A stretch of DNA of 33,362 nt from Muribaculaceae bacterium (GTDB lineage Bacteria; Bacteroidota; Bacteroidia; Bacteroidales; Muribaculaceae), in NCBI GenBank assembly GCA_022484565.1, contig JAKVKZ010000037.1, positions 1-33,362 on the forward strand, written 5' to 3'. The notes under the pieces are model-generated. The model had not been told where the DNA came from. It searched no databases and saw only the letters and a program-made list of their open reading frames with translations. Shown here piece after piece: positions 1-7,227 of this stretch. Position 1 is the stretch's first letter; every line of letters starts with the position of its first letter. The position numbers and the translations under genes are program-made.

Positions 1-326
1 ACCATATATTCAACGCTGTCGGCAATAAGGTCGCGGGATGGGAGAGAATAGAGCATACCATTATGCCCCATGGCAATTCCATCGTCGATAGCTATAGTGT
101 TGAATTCTGCGGCATAGCAGCCGAGTTTCTCAATCTCCTTCTTGACTTCCTGACCAATTTCATGCAAGTGCGTGTGACCAGGCACAAACTGCGTGAACGA
201 GTTGACAATGGCGATAACGGGTTTACCCATCTGCTCAGGCTTCATGCCGCAAGCACGCCAGAGCGCGCGGGCACCGGCCATACGGCGACCGTCCATAGTT
301 ACTGCACTTCTTAATGGTTTGCTCAT
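1..326 (-). CDS. ilvD: Dihydroxy-acid dehydratase, N-terminal 108 residues (cut by window edge)
   Basis: Dihydroxy-acid dehydratase makes the 2-keto acid precursors of isoleucine and valine in the cytoplasm and needs an Fe-S cluster. The visible residues carry the conserved N-terminal signature of the family: [16 protein letters not shown], then [14 protein letters not shown], then [20 protein letters not shown] and [14 protein letters not shown]. The start is the ATG at 324-326, which follows an A/T-rich stretch and the leader terminator. The cluster-binding cysteines and the rest of the protein lie beyond the left edge. The upstream leader peptide and hairpin indicate attenuation by branched-chain amino acid supply. 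Other ilv/leu genes probably follow outside the window. The family call is secure because the motifs are highly specific. Confidence 0.96.
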   Translation of the reverse strand, partial: MSKPLRSAVTMDGRRMAGARALWRACGMKPEQMGKPVIAIVNSFTQFVPGHTHLHEIGQEVKKEIEKLGCYAAEFNTIAIDDGIAMGHNGMLYSLPSRDLIADSVEYM

Positions 327-342
327 AATTTTTTGTTCATTT

Positions 343-384
343 AAAATGAAAACCTTTCCTCTACTATTGTGTGTGGAGGAAAGG
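343..384 (-). terminator. Attenuator terminator in the ilvD leader
   Basis: On the minus strand the stem CCTTTCCTC (376-384) pairs perfectly with GAGGAAAGG (353-361) around a 14-nt loop. The T-rich tract TTTTCATTTT follows at 343-352. It sits between the leader peptide stop and the ilvD start, so readthrough would control ilvD expression. Confidence 0.85.
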
Positions 385-466
385 CTCTCAAAATTCTTTA
401 TTAATAATTGTTGTCATTGCAACAACTTTATTATTCCTTGCGATTCCTCCTGTCACCGCTCCACAC
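371..466 (-). promoter_or_regulatory. Competing antiterminator pairings in the ilvD leader
   Basis: Two segments at the end of the leader peptide gene can pair with the upstream arm and loop of the terminator. On the minus strand GTGTGGAG (459-466) is perfectly complementary to CTCCACAC (371-378), and GGAGGAA (444-450) to TTCCTCC (375-381). Either pairing would stop the terminator from folding. A small hairpin, GTTGT...ACAAC, lies between them at about 410-427. A ribosome stalled on the Ile, Leu or Val codons would leave one or both segments free; one that reaches the stop codon would cover them. The pairings are visible in the sequence; the switching is inferred. Confidence 0.7.
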
Positions 467-535
467 GACTACATCCACGACATTAATTAGTAGCGCCGAT
501 AGTAGAATTGATAGTGAATTAATGACAGAAATCAT
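431..535 (-). CDS. Branched-chain amino acid leader peptide (34 aa)
   Basis: This short reading frame starts at ATG 533-535 and ends at TAA 431-433. Of its 34 residues, 4 are Ile, 5 Leu and 6 Val, clustered in residues 2-24. The middle reads SILLSALLINVVDVVVW. All five Leu codons are CTA and all four Ile codons ATT, as expected of a codon-supply sensor. The tail (SGDRRNRKE) is charged and overlaps the antiterminator segments. The frame begins about 30 nt downstream of a good promoter and ends about 47 nt before the terminator stem. It plays the role of the enterobacterial ilv leader peptides, though I claim no sequence homology with them. Confidence 0.85.
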   Translation of the reverse strand: MISVINSLSILLSALLINVVDVVVWSGDRRNRKE

Positions 536-566
536 CGTTTTGTTAGTTCTTTTATTAATTTGAGTG

Positions 567-598
567 CAAAGATATAGGGTAATATCAGAATATCCAAA
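567..598 (-). promoter_or_regulatory. Promoter of the ilvD leader
   Basis: On the minus strand TTTG (595-598), a 20-nt spacer and TATCTTTG (567-574) match the Bacteroidetes -33/-7 promoter pattern. Transcription would start near 560, leaving room for the leader peptide at 535. Confidence 0.75.
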
Positions 599-748
599 TA
601 ATTTTCAGAAAAAATGCCAATTTTATAACAATTTATTCATTATTGATGCTAAAATCGGCACATTATTCAGAAAATTGCGCAAAAATCTTTCATTCTATCA
701 TAAATGCTGCAATGCGTCGGGGTATAAAATGAAGAAAAATAAAGGATA

Positions 749-1738
749 TTATTTTATGCCGCAGTATTTCTTCAATTCAGCAGTGGTGCCATGATGCTTT
801 CCAGCTAATGACTGGAGCCATTTGTTTACATTTTCAGGCATCATTGACTTTACGCTGTTGAAATTCTCGGGATGGGTGATGCGGGTGAATACCACACGCT
901 GAATATGCGTCTTATCGCAAGTGCCAATGCCATAGCCCATGGATTTTGGATTCTTCCCCGGTCCATTGCTGCTCCAATAACGTACATGGCCATTGGAATC
1001 GTAGCCTAAGAAAATTACGCTGTGACCGATTTCCTGATCATCGCCAGCAACATCGTCAACGCCGATAACAGCACCATTGTCGCTGCCATTATCGTTATTG
1101 TTCCAAAAAATCTTGATAAAATCGCCTGGCTGGGCCATATTCCACACTGGGTCGGCACGCCATTCATCATCGGACATATACCGTTCATCGGGCGTTTCCT
1201 TGTTCTTGCTGGATTTGGCACCGCGGAAAGCGGTGAAACTGAAGCCTGCCTTGAGTTCGTTGACGAGAACACCAATAGCAGGACCATTGGCATTTGCTCG
1301 TCCCCAAAAACCTTCGCCGTCAGCTTGATTCAATCCATTGGGATTTCTGTCGCACACAATTCCGCAAAAAGGAAACATATTTAGCCATGCCTCACGACTG
1401 ATTTTGTGGGAGTCGGCATCGTAAACCGTAAGAGCCTTGATAAGCACGGCATAAGTGGCAAGTGAACAGAAAGAAGGCTGTGCCTTTTGCGGATAGAATG
1501 TAGGGGCAAGGTCAACAAGATTCATCTTGAAGGCATCGTTAAGGCCACGCCAAGCTGTACGTGGAAAATCGGGTGTGGCTTTGCGGCCAACATAATAACC
1601 GCCACCCTGCGGAAAAGAATCTACGGCAGCAAGAACAGTGCGTTGCCATTTCTCGTTCACAACATCGTTGCTGCCCTTGGCAAAAGCAGTGGAAGCAGCG
1701 AGTACACAAAACAAAATAGCGATACTAAAGTTTTTCAC
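749..1738 (-). CDS. Secreted cysteine-peptidase-like protein (possible NlpC/P60 or CHAP fold)
   Basis: The 329-residue product begins with a clear signal peptide (MKNFSIAILFCVLAASTAFA), so it is exported. I do not recognise a named family. A Cys opens a helix-like stretch (PSFCSLATYAVLIKAL, about residue 91), and later come PGDFIKIFW and GHSVIFLGYD. This order of helix Cys, then GD-containing strand, then strand beginning with His, is that of NlpC/P60 and CHAP amidases and peptidases. A role in cell-wall or peptide cleavage is therefore a guess. The start codon is GTG (1736-1738); I chose it because it places the signal peptide at the terminus. The gene lies 39 nt after the transporter gene with no promoter motif between, so the two are probably co-transcribed. 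Confidence 0.6.
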   Translation of the reverse strand: MKNFSIAILFCVLAASTAFAKGSNDVVNEKWQRTVLAAVDSFPQGGGYYVGRKATPDFPRTAWRGLNDAFKMNLVDLAPTFYPQKAQPSFCSLATYAVLIKALTVYDADSHKISREAWLNMFPFCGIVCDRNPNGLNQADGEGFWGRANANGPAIGVLVNELKAGFSFTAFRGAKSSKNKETPDERYMSDDEWRADPVWNMAQPGDFIKIFWNNNDNGSDNGAVIGVDDVAGDDQEIGHSVIFLGYDSNGHVRYWSSNGPGKNPKSMGYGIGTCDKTHIQRVVFTRITHPENFNSVKSMMPENVNKWLQSLAGKHHGTTAELKKYCGIK

Positions 1739-1777
1739 AATTGAGGAGAGTTAGAGAATGCGTGGGTCAGAACCCAA

Positions 1778-3490
1778 TCACGCCAAAGCGAGAATGAGAA
1801 TCTGGGCCGTTATCACGCGTAAAAACATTGTTAACGGATAGACAGTGGAGTAAGCCACTGCTGGAGCATCGTTGTTAGCCGTCTTGTTAGCATAGGCTAA
1901 AGCAGGCGGGTCGGTGGTGCTGCCTGAAATCAGGCCGAGAATAGAGTAATAATTCAGCTTGCATTTTGCGCGGGCAATAAAGCCGACAACAAGGAGCGGA
2001 ATTATCGTAATAAGGAAACCATAAAGAACCCACAAAGCACCAGTGGAATTGAATACGGTCTTAGCAAAGTCGCCACCGGCAGCAATGCCGACGGAAGCGA
2101 GGAAAAGGCAGATGCCTATTTCGCGCATCAGCAAATTAGCAGCTGAAGTGGTGTAAGTGACCAAACGAACTTTATAACCATAACGGCTTAACAGAATTGC
2201 CACAACAAGAGGCCCACCTGCAAGCCCAAGTTTCATCGGGACAGACATTCCCGGGAATGACAAAGGAATGGAACCAACTATGATTCCGAGGAATATGCCT
2301 ATGAACATGGTGAACATGTTAGGCTGGTTAAGACGCTTCAATGAGTTGCCAAGTTTTTCAGCAAGACGGTTAATGTCGTCCTCATTTCCAACGACAGTGA
2401 TGCGGTCGCCAATCTGCAAGTCGAGATTCGGCTTTGCAAGAAGGTCAACACCGGCACGGTTGACACGCGTGGCATTAAGTTTATAGCCCATGCGAAGGCG
2501 TAAAGAACCGATTTTGCGGCCGGAATATTCATTATTTGTGACCAAGATGCGGCGTGAAACTACTGGACCTGAAGTAGTGTCCCAATCCATTTCCTCTTTA
2601 GGACCGATAAAGAAAGCGAACTTTTCCTCATCTTGTACCGACATGACAATCAGGAGCAAATCGTTCTCCTCAAGAATAGTGTCATTCTTAGGGATGATGA
2701 AATCTCCATTAGTCTTTTTGACACGGGAAATCACGAAGTTGCAATCAATTATCTCGTGGAGTTTCTTTATGTTGATGTTGAACATGAACTTGTTAGAAAC
2801 CCGATATGTTACCACATAAGGCTTCAGCTGGCTGTCCTCATTGTCCTTTTCAAGATTTTTAGTCTCCTCATCAGGCTTCACACGGAAAATAGCCTTGATT
2901 ATAACCATGGCAAGAATGATGCCGACCACGCCAAGCGGATAGGCAGCTGCATAGCCCATAGACATGCCATGAATCTCGTTGATTGTGGCAGGATTCACGC
3001 CGCCGACCTCGTTGAGAGTCTGCTGGGCAGCACCAAGACCCGGAGTGTTGGTGACAGCACCGGAAAGAATACCTACAAGGTCAGTGATACGGACATTCCC
3101 ACAAAAATAATATATGAGGAGAGCAACGACAATATTAAGCACTATGATGAGCGTGGAAAGCCCATTGAGCATAAGCCCGCCTTTTTTGAATGAAGAGAAG
3201 AAGCCAGGCCCGACCTGCATACCAATGGAGAAGATGAAAAGGATAAGTCCAAACTCACGTGTGAAACTAAGCACATCGTGCGAGGTGGAAAGTCCGAAAT
3301 GGCCAACAACAATGCCTACGAAAAGGACAAAAGTGACACCAAGAGAGACACCGAAGATTTTAATTCTGCCTAAAGCCACGCCGATGGCAATGACAAAGGC
3401 AAAAAGGAAAATGGCATGACCTATATTAGCCTGCAAAGAGTTGGCAACTTGGTCGCCATTGTTCAAAATAAGATTCTCAATCCAATTCAT
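1778..3490 (-). CDS. AspT/YidE-type putative transporter with two RCK_C domains
   Basis: This 570-residue inner membrane protein has the duplicated layout of the aspartate-alanine exchanger (YidE/AspT) family. An N-terminal membrane block ends near residue 205. Two soluble TrkA_C (RCK_C) domains follow (about 225-375), and then a second membrane block. The repeated family signature appears twice, as GAVTNTPGLGAAQQTL and near the C-terminus as SGSTTDPPALAYANKT. Family members exchange small anions or amino acids, but the substrate here cannot be read from sequence. I use the ATG at 3488-3490 rather than a TTG nine bases upstream. The promoter at 3555-3585 fits this start, and the secreted peptidase-like gene probably shares the transcript. 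Confidence 0.88.
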   Translation of the reverse strand: MNWIENLILNNGDQVANSLQANIGHAIFLFAFVIAIGVALGRIKIFGVSLGVTFVLFVGIVVGHFGLSTSHDVLSFTREFGLILFIFSIGMQVGPGFFSSFKKGGLMLNGLSTLIIVLNIVVALLIYYFCGNVRITDLVGILSGAVTNTPGLGAAQQTLNEVGGVNPATINEIHGMSMGYAAAYPLGVVGIILAMVIIKAIFRVKPDEETKNLEKDNEDSQLKPYVVTYRVSNKFMFNINIKKLHEIIDCNFVISRVKKTNGDFIIPKNDTILEENDLLLIVMSVQDEEKFAFFIGPKEEMDWDTTSGPVVSRRILVTNNEYSGRKIGSLRLRMGYKLNATRVNRAGVDLLAKPNLDLQIGDRITVVGNEDDINRLAEKLGNSLKRLNQPNMFTMFIGIFLGIIVGSIPLSFPGMSVPMKLGLAGGPLVVAILLSRYGYKVRLVTYTTSAANLLMREIGICLFLASVGIAAGGDFAKTVFNSTGALWVLYGFLITIIPLLVVGFIARAKCKLNYYSILGLISGSTTDPPALAYANKTANNDAPAVAYSTVYPLTMFLRVITAQILILALA

Positions 3491-3554
3491 TAAAGACAAA
3501 GAGATAAAAATGACACAATTCGGTACTTAGCGGGAGAGCTATGAAAAATCGCTG

Positions 3555-3585
3555 CAAAAGTACTGCTTTTTTTCGGAATGACAAA
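3555..3585 (-). promoter_or_regulatory. Promoter of the AspT/YidE-type transporter
   Basis: On the minus strand TTTG (3582-3585), a 19-nt spacer and TACTTTTG (3555-3562) match the Bacteroidetes promoter pattern. The transporter start codon lies about 65 nt downstream. Confidence 0.65.
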
Positions 3586-3597
3586 GGACCAGCGCGA

Positions 3598-4260
3598 TTA
3601 TAGACGGTCGTTATCGATTAAATCGAGAATTTCCGATGGGCTGTGAACGATACGGACAGCATAACTCTTGATAAGTTCCTTTTCGGAGCGGAATCCCCAA
3701 GTGACACCTATGGAATCTATGCAAGCGCGTCGGGCAGTCTCCATATCTATACCGGAATCACCGATATACACCGTCTTGGCCTTAGCAACCTGCGCCTTGC
3801 CTAAAATTTCAAAGACTATGGAAGGGTCAGGCTTGGTGGGATAACCTTCATTATGACCGACAACAGCAACAAAATCGATGTCGGGGAAAAAGTGCGAAAC
3901 GATTTTGGAGGTAGCCAACTGATACTTATTGGAAGCGACTGCAAGACGAACGCCCTTATCAGTAAGAGAATGGAGGAGTTCGGGGATTCCGGCATAAGGC
4001 TTAGTGAAGTCGGTGTTATGCTCGTTATAGTAAGTCTTGAAATCCTTAAGCAGATGCTCAACAGTTTCGGTGTCGCGGTTGTCTTCAGGTAGAGTGCGCT
4101 CAATCAGTTTGCGAACCCCGTTACCGACGAAAAAAGGATACACAGCGATGCCATGAGTAGGGAAGCCATTAGTCTGCAAGGCATAGTTAGCCGCATGACC
4201 AAGGTCATCGATGGTGTTGAGCAAAGTGCCGTCCAAATCAAAGATAGCAAATTCTTTCAT
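3598..4260 (-). CDS. HAD-superfamily hydrolase, phosphoglycolate phosphatase-like
   Basis: The 220-residue protein has all four HAD motifs. DLDGTLLNT near residue 8 carries the nucleophile Asp. SNK in VASNKYQL is motif II. A Lys in the PTKPDPSIV segment is motif III, and YIGDSGIDMETA is motif IV with the acidic metal ligands. The helical cap between motifs I and II makes it subclass IA, the group containing Gph, PGP and many sugar phosphatases. Length and motifs suit a small-metabolite phosphatase. Phosphoglycolate is the usual automatic annotation and is not proven. The gene starts 46 nt after tamL with no promoter in the gap, so it is probably in that transcript. Confidence 0.85.
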   Translation of the reverse strand: MKEFAIFDLDGTLLNTIDDLGHAANYALQTNGFPTHGIAVYPFFVGNGVRKLIERTLPEDNRDTETVEHLLKDFKTYYNEHNTDFTKPYAGIPELLHSLTDKGVRLAVASNKYQLATSKIVSHFFPDIDFVAVVGHNEGYPTKPDPSIVFEILGKAQVAKAKTVYIGDSGIDMETARRACIDSIGVTWGFRSEKELIKSYAVRIVHSPSEILDLIDNDRL

Positions 4261-4306
4261 TATAAACCTAATATATTATAAAACAATCAATAAAACCAAA
4301 ATTGCA

Positions 4307-6649
4307 TCAGAACGGATAACCGACTGAGAAGTGGAACGTGGCATCACGGTCCCAATTAGGGCTTGTGAGCGGCCAGCGAACCTGATTACTTGCCGGGTTG
4401 AACGCCTTCATACCAAGATCAAAGCGGACCAGGAAATAATTGAAATTGAGACGGATTCCCAAGCCATAGGCGAGGGCAATCTGCTCATAGAACTTATCGA
4501 ACTTGAACACGCCACCGGGCTGATTCTCATAATTGCGGATAGTCCAGATGTTGCCGGCATCGATAAACGCACCCATTTCTATAACCCAGAACAGTTTGGC
4601 ACGATATTCAACGCTCATATCGAGGCGAATGTCGCCGCACTGATTGATGAAACTATTTACGGAGTTACTGCCATCGTAACTGCCAGGTCCGAGAGTGCGG
4701 ACACCCCAACCACGGACACTATTCGCACCGCCTGCATAGAAACGCTTTTCAAAAGGCATGATGGAGGAATTGCCATAAGGAACGGCAAGACCTGCACCGA
4801 CATGACAGGCAAGAGAACTGCGCAAATTGAAGGCGTGAGTAAAGGAGTAGTCAGCATCGAGCTTGACATACTGCGAATAACGGATTCCGAACAAATCGTA
4901 AGCGCCATCATTCTTGTTCTGGCCAAGAGCCTTAGAAATGCCATAAAGCAAGTTGCCGGCAGTCTCAATAGCGGCACGAACCGCATAAATATCGGTCTGG
5001 TATTTGCTGACAAGCGGTGAAGCCGTATTCTTATTAGTGTGATAGAACGAATAACCCATGCGCATAATAAAGTGGTTCTCATAACTATAGCGCAAAAGCG
5101 GATTCGTGATGCTATCAAGGAAATTAGCCTTGCTCTTCGGCAGATACACATAATTGATGTCGAGCAAGTCAATTGTGTGACGAGTCTTGTTATTATGTTC
5201 GCTCCAATGATACTTCCAACCGATGCCTGCGATTTCGCGCGTGTACTCTGGGCGTTCCTGATAGCTGAAAGATGTGGAAAATTCAGTAGTGGCAAGAACT
5301 TTCTGCTTGAAACTCTTGTGAAGGAACGGAGCAACAAATTCAGGGAAAGTAACACCGATTTCGCCTGTGTTCTCAGTGTACTTGTTGTTGATAAGCCCGC
5401 TCACGTCGCCTGAAAGACTCTCGTAAGAAGTCTTGTACTTGGCACTGAACAATTCAGAACCATGCCCGATATTCCGGTGCTGATAGCCGACACCAACGCC
5501 AAAACCTAAATCGCCCTCGGAGTTAGTGCCTTCAAGTGAAAGAGAAACATTCTGTGACTTGTCCTTCGATAAAAGGATGAATGCATCAATCCAAATTTTG
5601 CCGTCGATTTCGCCAACTGGACGAAGGTCGATATTGATGAAGCGCAAAATGCCAAGACGACCAAGCGCCTGATACGTTTTAGTGACCGAAGATGCATCGT
5701 AAGGCTCACCCGGAATAATAAAGCAACTTTCATCGAGGACACTCGGACGCAGATAATGCTGGTCGTAGAGGATTTTGTAACCTTTATAGTTTACCGTGTC
5801 GGGAGCAAAATACGTGTTTTCATCATGCAGCGCGATAGGGTCGTAGTTGGTGATAAAAGTGACATTGCGGATAAAGAACGGCCGATGCGTGGTGTAATAC
5901 TTCATTTTTTCGCTGCGATATGGCGGCATGGTATTCATAGTGAGGTCAACCGCATTCGATTCAGCCGCAGTGTCGGCAGTAAAGGTGATATATTCCTTAT
6001 TGAAAGCAAAGTAACCCTGATTCTGCAACCGCGCTGTAATCATCTGACGCTCATTTTCAAGTTCGTTACGGTTGAAGATGGAACCCGGCTTAATCAGAAA
6101 CTGGGAAGAATCGGCAAGAATCAGATTGCGCAGAGTGTCGTTGGAGATATTGTAAGAAACTGAGCGAACATAATGTGGCTTGTTGAGCGTGACATTATAG
6201 ACGACGTCGATTTTCTTCTTGCTATCGTGGCGAACAGTGTCGTAAGAAACCTGAGCATTCATGTAGCCTTTGTTGACCAAAGCAGTACGGAGCTGACTTT
6301 CAGAAGCAAGAGTGAGCGAATGGTCGTAGATGACAGGAGGCGTGCCCACACGCTGAATCCAGCGGTTGAACCAATTTGAGGAATCCTTGCCGGAAAGGTC
6401 GTAGAAAGCAAGCTGAAGTTTCACGCCCCACAGCACTTTGTGATTAGGCACCTGCCGAAGATAATTTATAAGGTCGGCCTGATGCAAGTCGCGGCTATCA
6501 GTGACATTGATTTTCACTTTATCGACAAGCAGCTGCCCTTGAGGTACATGCCTCGTGCTGCTGCAAGCCACCATCAAAGAAAGGAGCAGCAAAACAACAG
6601 AGCAATGGAGCAGAGTGCCAAAAGCGTTATAGTGAATACGGAATCTCAT
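4307..6649 (-). CDS. tamL: TamL-type Omp85 outer membrane lipoprotein
   Basis: This 780-residue protein belongs to the BamA/TamA superfamily, which inserts or translocates proteins and envelope components at the outer membrane. The N-terminus is a lipoprotein signal ending in LMVACSST, the hallmark of Bacteroidetes TamL. Periplasmic POTRA-like domains follow (about 30-340). The C-terminal half is a beta barrel with the Omp85 loop-6 motif (GGANSVRGWGVRTLGPG), and it ends in Phe as barrel proteins do. TamL normally works with inner-membrane TamB, which is not in this window. An upstream in-frame TTG is possible, but it lies inside the -7 box, so I use the ATG at 6647-6649. The HAD gene follows in the same transcript. 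Confidence 0.88.
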   Translation of the reverse strand: MRFRIHYNAFGTLLHCSVVLLLLSLMVACSSTRHVPQGQLLVDKVKINVTDSRDLHQADLINYLRQVPNHKVLWGVKLQLAFYDLSGKDSSNWFNRWIQRVGTPPVIYDHSLTLASESQLRTALVNKGYMNAQVSYDTVRHDSKKKIDVVYNVTLNKPHYVRSVSYNISNDTLRNLILADSSQFLIKPGSIFNRNELENERQMITARLQNQGYFAFNKEYITFTADTAAESNAVDLTMNTMPPYRSEKMKYYTTHRPFFIRNVTFITNYDPIALHDENTYFAPDTVNYKGYKILYDQHYLRPSVLDESCFIIPGEPYDASSVTKTYQALGRLGILRFINIDLRPVGEIDGKIWIDAFILLSKDKSQNVSLSLEGTNSEGDLGFGVGVGYQHRNIGHGSELFSAKYKTSYESLSGDVSGLINNKYTENTGEIGVTFPEFVAPFLHKSFKQKVLATTEFSTSFSYQERPEYTREIAGIGWKYHWSEHNNKTRHTIDLLDINYVYLPKSKANFLDSITNPLLRYSYENHFIMRMGYSFYHTNKNTASPLVSKYQTDIYAVRAAIETAGNLLYGISKALGQNKNDGAYDLFGIRYSQYVKLDADYSFTHAFNLRSSLACHVGAGLAVPYGNSSIMPFEKRFYAGGANSVRGWGVRTLGPGSYDGSNSVNSFINQCGDIRLDMSVEYRAKLFWVIEMGAFIDAGNIWTIRNYENQPGGVFKFDKFYEQIALAYGLGIRLNFNYFLVRFDLGMKAFNPASNQVRWPLTSPNWDRDATFHFSVGYPF

Positions 6650-6661
6650 AAATTGTGAGTG

Positions 6662-6692
6662 CAAAGATACGGCAAAGCGAGCGTAAAAGCAA
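6662..6692 (-). promoter_or_regulatory. Promoter of tamL
   Basis: On the minus strand TTG (6690-6692), a 20-nt spacer and TATCTTTG (6662-6669) form a near-consensus promoter. The -7 box ends only 12 nt before the ATG, so the untranslated leader would be only a few bases. The 14-mer TATCTTTGCACTCA is shared with the ilvD leader promoter. Confidence 0.75.
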
Positions 6693-6712
6693 GACGGGAA
6701 TGAGAAACGAGC

Positions 6713-7144
6713 TTATTCTGACTTTTTGCGGGCACAGTCGGCACAGAGACCTTTAAGAACATAATTGACGCTGCACAAGGTGAATCCTTCGGGGATTTTG
6801 ACTATTGGAACATGCTCATCCTTGAAGCAGAAAGTCCTGTGGCAACTCTCGCAATAGAAATGCGTGTGGAGGTCGGAGACAGAGCATGAACAAAGGTCGT
6901 CGCAAACGGCATATTTCAGTGAACCGCTGCCATCATCGATGCTATGAATGAGCTGATGGGAATGGAAAAGGCCAATGGTGCGCGAAATGGAAGATTTATC
7001 GACAGTGTTGTCGAGAAGATTCTCAATGTCGAGCAGCGAAACAGCCTGTCCCGCCTTCAGCATAGCCCTCAGGACAAGAGTGCGGATAGCCGTGGGCTTA
7101 ATGTGCCTAAAGGCTAATTTTTCCTGACAAATATCATCGTTCAT
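6713..7144 (-). CDS. Fur-family metal-responsive transcriptional regulator
   Basis: The 143-residue protein has a winged-helix N-terminal half (LVLRAMLKAG to SSISRTIGLFHSH). The C-terminal dimerisation half has a His-rich stretch (DLHTHFYC) and two CxxC pairs (CESC and CADC) that bind structural zinc in Fur, Zur and PerR proteins. Extra cysteines (CDDLCSC) precede the His stretch. Whether it senses iron, zinc or peroxide cannot be settled from sequence; the many Cys and His residues leave Zur-like function possible. Length is normal for the family. A perfect 9-5-9 palindrome at 7175-7197, just downstream of the -7 box, suggests autoregulation. Confidence 0.9.
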   Translation of the reverse strand: MNDDICQEKLAFRHIKPTAIRTLVLRAMLKAGQAVSLLDIENLLDNTVDKSSISRTIGLFHSHQLIHSIDDGSGSLKYAVCDDLCSCSVSDLHTHFYCESCHRTFCFKDEHVPIVKIPEGFTLCSVNYVLKGLCADCARKKSE

Positions 7145-7174
7145 AGCAAAATAATGTTCGTTTAATCAACTCGT

Positions 7175-7197
7175 TAATGCTAATGGATTTAGCATTA
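7175..7197. promoter_or_regulatory. Palindromic operator candidate at the fur-family promoter
   Basis: TAATGCTAA, five bases (TGGAT) and TTAGCATTA form a perfect 9-5-9 inverted repeat. It lies just after the -7 box (7203-7210), over the expected transcription start, and about 30 bp before the start codon. That is where a repressor would block transcription. Binding by the encoded Fur-family protein is inferred. Confidence 0.7.
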
Positions 7198-7202
7198 GTC
7201 CA

Positions 7203-7210
7203 CAAAGATA
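7203..7210 (-). promoter_or_regulatory. -7 box of the fur-family gene
   Basis: The minus strand reads TATCTTTG, a perfect TAnnTTTG match. The -33 region is occupied by the first TGGGACAA repeat (7228-7235) rather than by a clear TTTG. Confidence 0.65.
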
Positions 7211-7227
7211 ACATTAAATTCGTCATC

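Noticed and set aside
4331-5020. A 229-codon plus-strand open frame antisense to tamL
   Set aside because: It is a shadow of the TamL reading frame: no recognisable motif, no promoter, and the protein on the other strand has clear Omp85 landmarks.
6650-6664. Upstream TTG start for TamL adding five residues
   Set aside because: The TTG is part of the -7 box, so it would not be in the transcript.
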